A stretch of DNA of 64,000 nucleotides, taken from Paraburkholderia polaris. GTDB lineage: Bacteria > Pseudomonadota > Gammaproteobacteria > Burkholderiales > Burkholderiaceae. The notes below the pieces were generated by a model. It was not told the DNA's origin. It made no database searches and was given only the letters and a program-made list of their open reading frames with translations. Both the position numbers and the translations under genes were made by a program. The number at the start of each line of letters is the position of its first letter. The stretch's first letter is position 1. Below are positions 1 to 7,959 of this stretch, one piece after another. The stretch spans positions 1-64,000 of the forward strand of contig NZ_JABBGJ010000027.1 of assembly GCF_012927345.1 (NCBI RefSeq). The letters are read 5' to 3'.

Positions 1-233
1 GGTACAACGAAGAGCACTGCCACAGCGGCCTGAAGTATGTGAGTCCGGGGCAGCGGCACCGCGGCGAAGCCGACGAGCTTCTGGCCCGACGGCGTGCGCT
101 GTACGAAGACGCGCGCCTGCAGAACCCCGCACGCTGGTCAGGTGCCATCCGCAACTGGCACCTGACAGACGCGGTCTATCTGAACCCGGAGCGAACCCAC
201 GCCTCGGCCGGAATGTATAAGCACGCAGCGTAA
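1..233 (+). pseudogene. IS3-family transposase, C-terminal fragment (cut by window start)
   Basis: The open frame enters from the left edge (first full codon at 3) and ends at a TAA at 231-233. Its first residues, YNEEHCHSGLKYVSPGQRH, match the end of the integrase core in IS3-family OrfB transposases, where a YN...RPH/HSGL motif follows the last catalytic Glu; the rest is the usual basic C-terminal tail. Whether the element is intact cannot be judged, because the DDE core and left end lie outside the window. The sequence just after the stop (ACTACCTTGACA near 247-258) resembles the right end of such elements, but no terminal inverted repeat can be verified. Confidence 0.75.
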
Positions 234-611
234 CGGTTCACGCGACAACTACCTTGACACACACCGCCGCAAAGAAAGTAAGCAAAGAAAGCGGCTCAAA
301 CCGCTCATGCTAAGCGGGCGCCTTTGCCGCGAAGGGGTAGTGGCTCCGTGGAATCCGGGCCCTCGCACGTTCTCGCCTGAGTGACTAGGGTGTCGTCAGC
401 TCCCACTCCGCACTCCGTGCGTCGCGGATGGGTATGCACGGGAAACCATGGGGGGGCGTGGGGATGGCCGCTCGGTGGCTGGTGCTTCGGAAACGGTTTT
501 CTGCTGCGGATGGGTGACTTGCGTTGCTGAACAGCTTCTACGTCTGGTGGGTCGGGCGGCGCGTTCGGCGCCGCTCCGCCCTCCCAGCTTCCGGTCTTCT
601 GCCTATCGCGC
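234..611. other. intergenic stretch, no gene; possible dispersed Paraburkholderia repeat
   Basis: No credible gene is seen between the transposase remnant and the DUF2968 gene. The part around 262-320 (GCCGCAAAGAAAGTAAGC, then AGCAAAGAAAGCGGCTCA) resembles a sequence I remember as recurring in many Paraburkholderia intergenic regions; this is recollection, not a search result. Overlapping open frames here have arginine-rich, composition-driven translations and were not accepted. Confidence 0.4.
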
Positions 612-1316
612 TCAGTGCGACGGCAGGCCGGTTTCCAGTTGACGCTGCAGTTCTTGAACCTGACGTTGCGCGGCGCGCAGTTGGTCTTGCGCAGCAGCCT
701 TCTGCTGCGCAAGCGCCGTTGCTTCGGCGCGGGTCTGCTGCTGCTGATTCGCGACAATGGTCTGCTGCTGATGCGCAACGTCGAGGTCAGCCTGCAAGCG
801 GTTTGCACGGTCCTGCGACAACGCAATCATGCGCTCCGTGAAGGCCTTCTGCGCTTCCAGCTGCGTGCGGCGAATCTCGACGTCCGACAGTTGCAGCGTC
901 TGACGCACAAAATCCTTGTAGATCATGTCGGCACGCGTGGCGTCCTGCGTCTTGATGACGCGCCAGAAGTTCTTCTGTTGGAACAACGCGACGTAGTACG
1001 TCATTTCCTTGCCGTAAAACAGCAAGCTCGCTCCGTAGCTGCCGTTATACGTCGTCCGCAATTCACTCAGATCCGAGCCGCGGATCATCTGCTGCAATTC
1101 CGCTACATTGCCCGCGGCAGACTGCTTGGCTTCGTCCGGCGTCAACGCGCTCGTCTGCGCCTGCGTGGACGGCAACGCTGTTGTCGTGCCCGGCTGGGAA
1201 ACGACGCCAGCGCTCGACCCGCTATCCGGCAGCGCCTGCGCATTCACTCCCTGCACGGCCCCCATCGCGATGAATGCTGCCAGGGCAATCTGCCGTAGTT
1301 TCGACTTTCGGTCCAT
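612..1316 (-). CDS. DUF2968 family exported protein
   Basis: The 234-aa product has a Sec signal peptide (about residues 1-26, ending VNA), a low-complexity Ser/Thr/Gln stretch, a globular middle (YNGSYGASLLFYGKEMTYYVA, shortened here to its most typical part, GSYGASLLFYGKEM) and a long Gln/Ala-rich coiled coil from about residue 150 to the end. This matches the DUF2968 family common in Burkholderia, of unknown function. It is probably periplasmic or surface-associated. It lies 47 bp downstream of the sigma-54 activator in the same direction, so it may be a trailing member of the Tad transcript, although nothing ties it functionally to pili. The ATG at 1316 is preceded by an AGGA-like ribosome binding site. 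Confidence 0.8.
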   Translation of the reverse strand: MDRKSKLRQIALAAFIAMGAVQGVNAQALPDSGSSAGVVSQPGTTTALPSTQAQTSALTPDEAKQSAAGNVAELQQMIRGSDLSELRTTYNGSYGASLLFYGKEMTYYVALFQQKNFWRVIKTQDATRADMIYKDFVRQTLQLSDVEIRRTQLEAQKAFTERMIALSQDRANRLQADLDVAHQQQTIVANQQQQTRAEATALAQQKAAAQDQLRAAQRQVQELQRQLETGLPSH

Positions 1317-1363
1317 GTAAATCCTGCTTGAACAGTTTTTGTTTTAGTACAACCGTCTCATTA

Positions 1364-2755
1364 TTACTCACTTTCGCGTGTTTCGGGCTCTTCATCAAAA
1401 ATTTGGTATTTGCGCATCTTCTCCCACAAAACCTTGCGGCTGATGCCCAAATAAAGGGCCGTGTCCTGCCGGCGCCAACCGTTTGCATCGAGCGCGGCCA
1501 GCACGCGATTGCGCTCGGCCATGTCCCATTTGCTGCGATCCACCAGCACCTCGGCGGCACTCTCGGCGGGCACCGGCTGGCTGGTGCGCGCAAGCGCAAG
1601 CAGCCGCTGCAGGCGCACCGCGTCCCACGCGCCGATCTGGCGCACCGTCACGCCTATCCGCTCGGCCAGGTTGCGCAGTTCACGCACATTGCCGGGGAAA
1701 TAAGTGTCGGCCACGGCGTCGGCGAGCCAGTACGGCAGGTCCGGTAAGGCGGAGAGACGCTCGCTGCCGACGATCTGCGCGATGAACGCCTTGAAGATCG
1801 CAATCTTGTCGACCGCGCCCCGCTCTTCGAGGGACGGAATCTTCAATTCGATCACAGCAAGCCGATAGTAAAGATCGGCGCGGAAGGTGCCGTCCTTGAC
1901 CAGTTGCGGCAGATGTTTGTTGGTCGCCGCCACCAGCCGGAAATCGAGCTTTACCGGCGTAGCTGAACCGATTCGCGTGACCGCGCTGTCTTCGAGCACG
2001 CGCAGTAGCTTGACCTGCTGGTAAAGCGGCAGATCGCCGATTTCGTCGAGGAACAGCGTGCCGCCGTCGGACTGCTCGAAGTAGCCCTTGTGCGCGACCA
2101 CCGCGCCCGTGAACGAGCCTTTCGAGTGGCCGAAGAACAGCGATTCGAACAGACCGTCCGGAATCGCGCCGCAGTTCACTGCGACGAAAGGCCCCTGGCC
2201 ATAGCGGGTATGTTTTTCGTGCAACAGTTGCGCGATGCGCTCCTTGCCGACGCCGGTTTCGCCGTGCACCAGCACGCTCGTGTCGCAGTCGGCAAACGTG
2301 TCGACTTCGTGCAGCAGCGCCTGCATGCACTCCGAGTTGGCGATCATCGCATCCGACTCGTGCGTCTTGGCGCTGTGCGCGCGCAGTTGCAGCACCAGCT
2401 TCATGACCATGCCGCGCAATTCGGCACAGGTGAAGTCGAGCGGCAGGATGTGCGAATAGTCGGACGGGTAAGTCGCCGGGTCATGGTCGCGCGGCGCTGC
2501 GCCGACCCACACGACGGGAATGCCGTGCGCGGCCTGCCAGTCGCGCATGAGCAGCGCGCCGCTGTCGATCACCGACACGCTGATGATCGCGAGCGACGGC
2601 CGCAGCGCGGTCCGTTCAGGCGAGATCGCGATATCGTCCGCGCGGATCACTTCGACGTCGAAGCTTGCCATGCAGCGCGCGACCCGGTCGACGATGTCGG
2701 CCTTGCCCTCCCAGACGTAGATATCGAGTTCCTCGATTTTGGGGTTGGTTCTCAT
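1364..2755 (-). CDS. sigma-54-dependent activator of the Tad locus, degenerate receiver domain
   Basis: The 463-aa protein is a bacterial enhancer-binding protein. Residues 1-125 look like a receiver fold but lack the acidic phospho-acceptor end of strand 3 (AIISVSVIDSG where LLD is expected). The AAA+ domain spans about 140-380, with Walker A GETGVGKE, the sigma-54 contact loop as GSFTGA instead of GAFTGA, and Walker B GGTLFLDEIGD. A Fis-type helix-turn-helix closes the protein (RRQDTALYLGISRKVLWEKM). It is the last gene of the Tad cluster, 15 bp after tadG. A sigma-54 promoter lies 12 kb away in the same region (15112-15127), making it the obvious candidate regulator. Its signal is unknown; the receiver form suggests phosphorylation-independent control. 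Confidence 0.9.
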   Translation of the reverse strand: MRTNPKIEELDIYVWEGKADIVDRVARCMASFDVEVIRADDIAISPERTALRPSLAIISVSVIDSGALLMRDWQAAHGIPVVWVGAAPRDHDPATYPSDYSHILPLDFTCAELRGMVMKLVLQLRAHSAKTHESDAMIANSECMQALLHEVDTFADCDTSVLVHGETGVGKERIAQLLHEKHTRYGQGPFVAVNCGAIPDGLFESLFFGHSKGSFTGAVVAHKGYFEQSDGGTLFLDEIGDLPLYQQVKLLRVLEDSAVTRIGSATPVKLDFRLVAATNKHLPQLVKDGTFRADLYYRLAVIELKIPSLEERGAVDKIAIFKAFIAQIVGSERLSALPDLPYWLADAVADTYFPGNVRELRNLAERIGVTVRQIGAWDAVRLQRLLALARTSQPVPAESAAEVLVDRSKWDMAERNRVLAALDANGWRRQDTALYLGISRKVLWEKMRKYQIFDEEPETRESE

Positions 2756-2770
2756 CTTGTCGTGGTTACG

Positions 2771-4588
2771 CTAGTTGACCAGTTGCGAGACGCCGCATGT
2801 CAGCGACATATTGTGGACCGTGGCGGTGCCGACCTGTACGCCCAACAGCGCAAGCGTTGGGATGAAGATGGTGTCGAGCAGGCCGAACACGGGTTGCAGC
2901 AAAGGTGTCAAGGCGTTCGCCAGGGCTGTAGTAATCTGCCTGAAGAGCGAAGAGATATCGATCAGATCGTTTAAAAGCGACACCTTCAGTATTTTGGGCA
3001 ACTCCCCGAGCAATAGCGTGGTCAATACCGAACCATCGCTGCCCAGCGCATTGGAGTTCGCACTCTGGCTGTAATCGAAGCTACCGGACGACCCATTGAA
3101 GACCAGCGGCGTAGTCGTGCCGGGATTAATTTTCAGCGGCACAGCTTTCACTATGACATTTGCAACCTGCGCGGTGAAACCGGCCAAAGTTGCCGTGACC
3201 GTCGCCAGATTGACTGGTGCACTACACGATGCGTCTCCAGCAATACAGGCGTTAAGAATGCCGGGCTGAACCTGAATCGTCGCGTTGGTAGCCGCCTTGG
3301 TGCTTTCGCAATCGACCGGACTCAACGTCGCCGTGCCAGTCCCGACGCCCAAGGTGATCACGAGCGGCGTACTCAGCACGGAGATCGATGCTGATACCAG
3401 CGGTGGCAGACCCACCGTTAATGTCGGCAACGGCACCGGTATCAGATTAATGGTCGCAGTGATCACCGCCGTGCGAGCCTGTGTGCGGGGCACGGCATTG
3501 GCGCCGGTGCCCACCGTGCCGCCCTCGCCCATCGCCAGCGCCGGTGGATTGAGGATCTGCAGCGATATACCGGCCACACCGGCGAGGCCAGCCGCCACGT
3601 TGATCACCGGCGCGTTAGCCGGGGTGCCGTCCGGACTGCGCTGCGCGATCTGCGCGGCGACCAGCAACGCGTCGAAGGCGTCGATTGTCGCGGTCGTCGC
3701 GGCATTGGGATTGGCGAGCCCAAGCGCGAGCAACCCGGGCGCGGACTGCCCGCCATCTCCCACGGTGATGTTCTGACCGCCAGGAATCGCGACGGCCAGT
3801 GTCTGCAGAATCGCCGCATTCACGGTATCGCCGCCGGCCTGCAACGCCTTGACCATGGCGAGCGTCAACGTCTGGTAACTCACCGTCGTGGCAAGCAGGC
3901 CTTGCATGTTTGCCGCGCCCAGCGCGACCATCAGATTCTGAAGCGAGATATTCGCGGTGGCGAGGCTCTGCATGTCTCCCACGCTGAGCGACACGCTCGT
4001 CTTCAGCAACCCACCAAGGATCGCGTTCAACAGCGCCGATTGTTGCGTGTTGATCGTCGCGATGCCGGTACTGAGCGAGAACGCGTCGATGTTGGACGCC
4101 AGCGCGGTGGCCGTCGCCGTCACGGTGCGCGATGGCCCGAGGAAGAAATAAGGTACCGCCTGGGTCGTCTGCACCTGCACCGCATTGAACGGGTTGCCGG
4201 TCGTGGCGAAGTAAGTACTGGTGCTCGTATCCCAGCGGCCGCAGGTCGTGCTGAGGACGGTGCTGGTGCCGTCGGCGGTGAAACCGTTGGACGCCGCATT
4301 CTGCTGCGCGGCCGTGGTCGCCGTCGTGCAGGCGCCCGGCGTGCTAAGGACCTGAACCGCCGCCATCGCCGCCAGATCCGCCGTGCGCTGCAATTGCCTG
4401 CGCACGAAGTACAGGTTGCCAACGTCGATCGCGCCGAGCGCCGCGATCGCAATGCTCAGCCAGATCACCGCCAGAACCGCGACCGCGCCATGCTGGCGGC
4501 GCGCGCCGGGCATCGATGCGCCGCCACGCCGCGCGCGAAGCGAGCGCGGATAGTGAGCGGCCACGGCAAAGGTCGAGGGTTTGCGCAT
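2771..4588 (-). CDS. tadG: TadG-like pilus assembly protein
   Basis: The 605-aa protein starts with a basic segment and one hydrophobic helix (GAVAVLAVIWLSIAIAALG) followed by DVGNLYFVRRQLQRTADLAA, the hallmark of the Tad/TadG N-terminal domain (minor pseudopilin-like). The remainder is a long Ala/Thr/Val-rich exported region with few charges and a Cys pair near the end. TadG is known as an inner-membrane or periplasm-spanning part of the Flp pilus machine. I chose the ATG at 4588, one base after the stop of the upstream DUF3613 gene; an in-frame upstream start at 4609 would overlap that gene by 20 bp. Confidence 0.85.
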   Translation of the reverse strand: MRKPSTFAVAAHYPRSLRARRGGASMPGARRQHGAVAVLAVIWLSIAIAALGAIDVGNLYFVRRQLQRTADLAAMAAVQVLSTPGACTTATTAAQQNAASNGFTADGTSTVLSTTCGRWDTSTSTYFATTGNPFNAVQVQTTQAVPYFFLGPSRTVTATATALASNIDAFSLSTGIATINTQQSALLNAILGGLLKTSVSLSVGDMQSLATANISLQNLMVALGAANMQGLLATTVSYQTLTLAMVKALQAGGDTVNAAILQTLAVAIPGGQNITVGDGGQSAPGLLALGLANPNAATTATIDAFDALLVAAQIAQRSPDGTPANAPVINVAAGLAGVAGISLQILNPPALAMGEGGTVGTGANAVPRTQARTAVITATINLIPVPLPTLTVGLPPLVSASISVLSTPLVITLGVGTGTATLSPVDCESTKAATNATIQVQPGILNACIAGDASCSAPVNLATVTATLAGFTAQVANVIVKAVPLKINPGTTTPLVFNGSSGSFDYSQSANSNALGSDGSVLTTLLLGELPKILKVSLLNDLIDISSLFRQITTALANALTPLLQPVFGLLDTIFIPTLALLGVQVGTATVHNMSLTCGVSQLVN

Positions 4589-4589
4589 G

Positions 4590-4988
4590 TCAGTTCGAAC
4601 CGCCGCCAAGGCCAGTCGCGCCGGCTACGCCCATCGCGCCACCGCCCCCGCTGCCCCCCCCGCCGCTGCCGGTATTCAGCGCCGACCCGTACAGGTCGGG
4701 AATCTTGCTCTTGAACGATTCCATATAACGACGGTACGCAAGCCCAGCTTCGGCGCCGAGCGTCGGCAGCGCAGGCGCGGCTTGCGCGTTGCTGCTTTGC
4801 AGGTCGAGCCATGCGCGGGTCGAGTGACCAATTTCGCTGGCCCGGACCGGGCGCTGCGTGGCCTCTACCGGCTGAGCGGTTTCGCCCGTCTGCGCTACCG
4901 CTGAAGCAGCCACGCCCATCGCCACACCGAAGCACAGCACCCACAGCACGGGTGCCTTCCTGCCCCGCTTCGTTGTTCTGTTATTCAT
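4590..4988 (-). CDS. DUF3613 exported protein of the Tad cluster
   Basis: The 132-aa product has a basic N-terminus and a signal peptide ending near AVAQ, a short conserved segment (STRAWLDLQSSNAQAAP, then AYRRYMESFKSKIPDLYG) and a Gly/Ser-rich tail. This is the DUF3613 pattern found in Burkholderiales Tad clusters, of unknown role. The start at 4988 is preceded by AGGGGAG at good spacing; a longer in-frame version reaching 5144 would overlap tadD and add a non-signal-like leader. It probably works in the periplasm with its neighbours TadD and TadG. Confidence 0.8.
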   Translation of the reverse strand: MNNRTTKRGRKAPVLWVLCFGVAMGVAASAVAQTGETAQPVEATQRPVRASEIGHSTRAWLDLQSSNAQAAPALPTLGAEAGLAYRRYMESFKSKIPDLYGSALNTGSGGGGSGGGGAMGVAGATGLGGGSN

Positions 4989-5025
4989 CTCGACTCCCCT
5001 GTTTGCCTGATCGGTCACGGCGCGG

Positions 5026-5898
5026 TCACTGTGCGAAACGTTGCAACAAACGCGGCGCCGGTTCGATGCCCTGCGCGCTCGCGACCGTGCCAGTGCCTGC
5101 GCCCGCCTGCCCGAACTGTTGTTGTGGTTGCGCCAGCGACCCACGTGCTTGCGCGCGTCCCGCCGCGGCTACGTTCGCTGCATCGCTGCGAATTGCCGCC
5201 CGCACGTCCGGCGTGAACTTCTGCTGATTCATCACCGCCAGCGCCTGCGCCTGATCGCCGTTGGCGAGCAGATAAAGCACCATGTTGCTGACGATCTTCG
5301 GATTGTTCTGATCGAGCTCGGCCGCCTTCATGAGCGGCACCCGCGCGCCGTTCACATCGCCGTCGCGCAGCCGCGCATAGCCGAGGTCCGACAGGGTCAC
5401 CGCATCGGTCGGCGCAAGTTGCACGGCCTGCTGCAGTTCCTGCGCGGCATGCGCAAAGTCACCGGCCGCGCCAGCGATCAGACCGAGCCCACGATAGCCG
5501 CGCGTGGCGAGTGGTGTCTTCAGCAGTTGTCCGTACGCAGTCGCGGCGGCGTCGGGTTGATCGGTCATACGCAACGCGTCGGCGCGCAGCAAAATCGTAT
5601 CGGGGCTCACGCCGTACTGTTTTTCGTATGCGTCGATATGCGCAAGCGAGGCGAAGTAAAGCCCCTGCGACTGCATCTGGTCGATCAGTCCAAGGTACAT
5701 GCCGGGCGTGTCTGGCGCGGGATCGCGATTGGCCGCCTGCTGGGCCATCGCCGCACGCTCGGCCTGCGCCCCCACGCCGTAACCCACGACATCTTTGGAC
5801 GCGCACGCGCCGAGCAAGGAGAACGCGGCCAGCGCCACGGCGCAGCGGGCGGTCCGGGTGCAGCGCGTCAAATAGTCGAACGACAAACAGTGAGCCAT
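5026..5898 (-). CDS. tadD: TadD-type TPR lipoprotein
   Basis: The 290-aa protein has a lipoprotein signal ending in LLGAC (Cys32) and then degenerate tetratricopeptide repeats from about residue 70 to 215 (for example AYGQLLKTPLATRGYRGLGL and TLSDLGYARLRDGDVNGARV). TadD/Flp pilus TPR lipoproteins help assemble the secretin and pilus base in the outer membrane. It sits between tadC (10 bp upstream) and the DUF3613 gene. AAGGAA precedes the ATG at 5898. The last 60 residues are Gln/Ala-rich and probably disordered. Confidence 0.85.
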   Translation of the reverse strand: MAHCLSFDYLTRCTRTARCAVALAAFSLLGACASKDVVGYGVGAQAERAAMAQQAANRDPAPDTPGMYLGLIDQMQSQGLYFASLAHIDAYEKQYGVSPDTILLRADALRMTDQPDAAATAYGQLLKTPLATRGYRGLGLIAGAAGDFAHAAQELQQAVQLAPTDAVTLSDLGYARLRDGDVNGARVPLMKAAELDQNNPKIVSNMVLYLLANGDQAQALAVMNQQKFTPDVRAAIRSDAANVAAAGRAQARGSLAQPQQQFGQAGAGTGTVASAQGIEPAPRLLQRFAQ

Positions 5899-5908
5899 TG
5901 CAAATTCC

Positions 5909-6922
5909 TTACTGATGCATCGCGCGCAACGAATGCTCGACAGCCAACACGCCCGGGCCGGCGGTAACGATCATCAGCGCGGGCAACAACGTGACGATCA
6001 TCACACCGGTCATCTTCACGGCGAGACGGCCAATGCGTTCGCGCAACATCGCCCGGCGCGATTCGCGCAGGCGGTCGCCGAACTGCTTGAGCGGTTCCTG
6101 CACGGCGCCGCCATGCCGGTCGACCTGCACCAGCAGGCGCACGACCGCGCGCAAATCTTCATTGTCGTAACTGGACGCGAGCCGATTCAGCGACTGCTCG
6201 CGGGTGCGACCCGTCGCGAACTGACGCTGCGCGATTTCCAGCTCGCTCGAAAGCACAGGCAGCATCGTGCGGAAATCGTTGACCATCACCTGCAAGCTTT
6301 GATCGAGCGACAAACCCACACCCTGCAGCAAGCGCAGCAGATCAACCAGCAACGGCAATTCGTCGACCACACCGAGCCGGCGCTTGCTTGCACGCCGCCT
6401 CAGCACGATCTTCGGCACCATGAAGCCGACCACGATCGAGCTGAGCACCAGCATGACGTAACGCGGGCCGTCCAGATGGTCGTGCGCCAAGGCGCCAATC
6501 AACACCGGCAGCACCAGCGCGCCCACCAGCCGCGCCACCAGAAACAGGCCGCGCGTGCGCGTATCCACGAAGCCGCACTGCTCAAGCAACTGGCGGTCTT
6601 CCTCAGCCACGATCTGGCGGCCGAAAGGTGTGTCGAGCCAGCGAATCCCGGTGTGCGCAAAGCGCTCCAGCAACCCTTTGAAACCCTTGGGCTGGACGTT
6701 TCGCAAAGCCGCTTTCGAGGCGCCATGAGCGCCGTCCGCGCCACGCGCAGTCGCCGCGGCCGCGAGCGCCGCGGTCTGCAGCGCGCGTTCGTCGAGCGCG
6801 TGTCTGAGCGTGCGTTCGCTGCGCCGCACGGCGGCCACGCGCGCCAGCACCAACCCGGCAAGCAGCAGCAGAGCGAGCGCGGCCAGAGCCAGCGCGAGAG
6901 CGACGAGTTGATGAGATTGCAT
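5909..6922 (-). CDS. tadC: TadC inner-membrane platform protein (T2SS F family)
   Basis: The 337-aa protein has an N-terminal membrane helix (VALALALAALALLLLAGLVL), a cytoplasmic stretch, two helices around residues 120-160 and a C-terminal helix (VKMTGVMIVTLLPALMIVT), with the GspF-like core between (LLRLLQGVGLSLDQSL...). TadC pairs with TadB to form the platform that couples TadA ATPase to pilin extraction. The ATG at 6922 is preceded by AGGAG seven bases away, so I prefer it to the in-frame TTG at 6928. It lies directly next to the tadB stop (TGA at 6925-6927), suggesting translational coupling. Confidence 0.9.
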   Translation of the reverse strand: MQSHQLVALALALAALALLLLAGLVLARVAAVRRSERTLRHALDERALQTAALAAAATARGADGAHGASKAALRNVQPKGFKGLLERFAHTGIRWLDTPFGRQIVAEEDRQLLEQCGFVDTRTRGLFLVARLVGALVLPVLIGALAHDHLDGPRYVMLVLSSIVVGFMVPKIVLRRRASKRRLGVVDELPLLVDLLRLLQGVGLSLDQSLQVMVNDFRTMLPVLSSELEIAQRQFATGRTREQSLNRLASSYDNEDLRAVVRLLVQVDRHGGAVQEPLKQFGDRLRESRRAMLRERIGRLAVKMTGVMIVTLLPALMIVTAGPGVLAVEHSLRAMHQ

Positions 6923-6924
6923 CG

Positions 6925-7959
6925 TCAACTCCTAAGACTCGCGAGGCGATACAGCAGATAGGCGCCGACTACCTGCAATCCGAACGCCAGGTAGACAAGC
7001 TGCCGCCCGCTCGGATCGAACCACATCGACGCGAAATAACGAGGATTGGAAAGGATCAGAAATCCGCCGATACCGATCGGCAGCATCGCCAGCACCCACG
7101 AAGACAGCCGCGTTTCCGCCGACATTGCGACGAGTTCGCGCTCGGCCTGTTCGAGATCACGCATGAATGACGCCATGCGGTCGAGCATCACGTCGGCACG
7201 GCCGCCGTACTTGACCGACAGACGCAACACGGCGCCGACCAGTTCGAGCTCGCGCACCCCATAGATCGCCGCGACCTGGGACAACGCGCGATCGATTTCG
7301 ACACCGGTGCGCAGCATCCGCGACACATAGTCCAAACATTCGCGCAGCGGCGCCTCGGTGCTTTGCAACGCTGCCTGGAACGCGGCGGGCACGCTATTAC
7401 CGAGCGTAATCAGACGCACGATGCCGTCGAGGAACAGCGGCAATTGCCGCACGACCAGTTGACGGCGCTTGTTCGCGCGCATCGCCAGCAGAAAATAGAC
7501 GAACATCACGCACGCAATCAGCGTCGCGCCGGCGGCGAGCGCACCGCCAACCAGCGCGGCCCAGGCACACAGCAGCAGCGTGATCGCGCCGACAATCGCG
7601 GCAGGACCCTTCGCATTGGCAATGCCCGCGCGAGCCATCGCGTGTCGCACCATGAACCGTACGCGCGCTTGCAGATAGCGCCCATGCTCGAGCCAGCCCG
7701 CGTCGGCCGCCGGCGCTTGCGGTGAGATCGCGACAGACGCCATGGCGGCGCGCGCGGGCGCGACACGCGGATTGCCCGCCGCACCGCCCGCCAAACCGCC
7801 CGCACCCGCGCCGGCCGGCATGGCCCCCGCCATCCGGCTATCGATATAGCGCTCAGTGCTCACCTGGTCTTTGCGGTGCGCGCCGCGTTGCCATAGCAGC
7901 AACGCAAGCGCCGCGCATAGCAGCGCGAGCGCCGCGAAGACCAGAACCACGCTAGACAT
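6925..7959 (-). CDS. tadB: TadB inner-membrane platform protein (T2SS F family)
   Basis: This 344-aa protein begins with a membrane helix (SVVLVFAALALLCAALALLL). Two helices follow near residues 140-180 (AIVGAITLLLCAWAALVGGA, then ATLIACVMFVYFLLAM), then the F-domain core (ITLGNSVPAAFQAALQ; ELELVGAVLRLSVKYGG) and C-terminal helices. It is the TadB partner of TadC. The ATG at 7959 overlaps the tadA stop (7952-7954) by 8 bp; a longer frame to 8142 would read through the glycine-rich end of tadA in another frame and was rejected. Confidence 0.9.
   Translation of the reverse strand: MSSVVLVFAALALLCAALALLLWQRGAHRKDQVSTERYIDSRMAGAMPAGAGAGGLAGGAAGNPRVAPARAAMASVAISPQAPAADAGWLEHGRYLQARVRFMVRHAMARAGIANAKGPAAIVGAITLLLCAWAALVGGALAAGATLIACVMFVYFLLAMRANKRRQLVVRQLPLFLDGIVRLITLGNSVPAAFQAALQSTEAPLRECLDYVSRMLRTGVEIDRALSQVAAIYGVRELELVGAVLRLSVKYGGRADVMLDRMASFMRDLEQAERELVAMSAETRLSSWVLAMLPIGIGGFLILSNPRYFASMWFDPSGRQLVYLAFGLQVVGAYLLYRLASLRS

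Noticed and set aside
305..826. 173-codon minus-strand frame before the DUF2968 gene
   Set aside because: Arg/Ser/Pro-rich translation without a start signal; it overlaps the DUF2968 gene in another frame.
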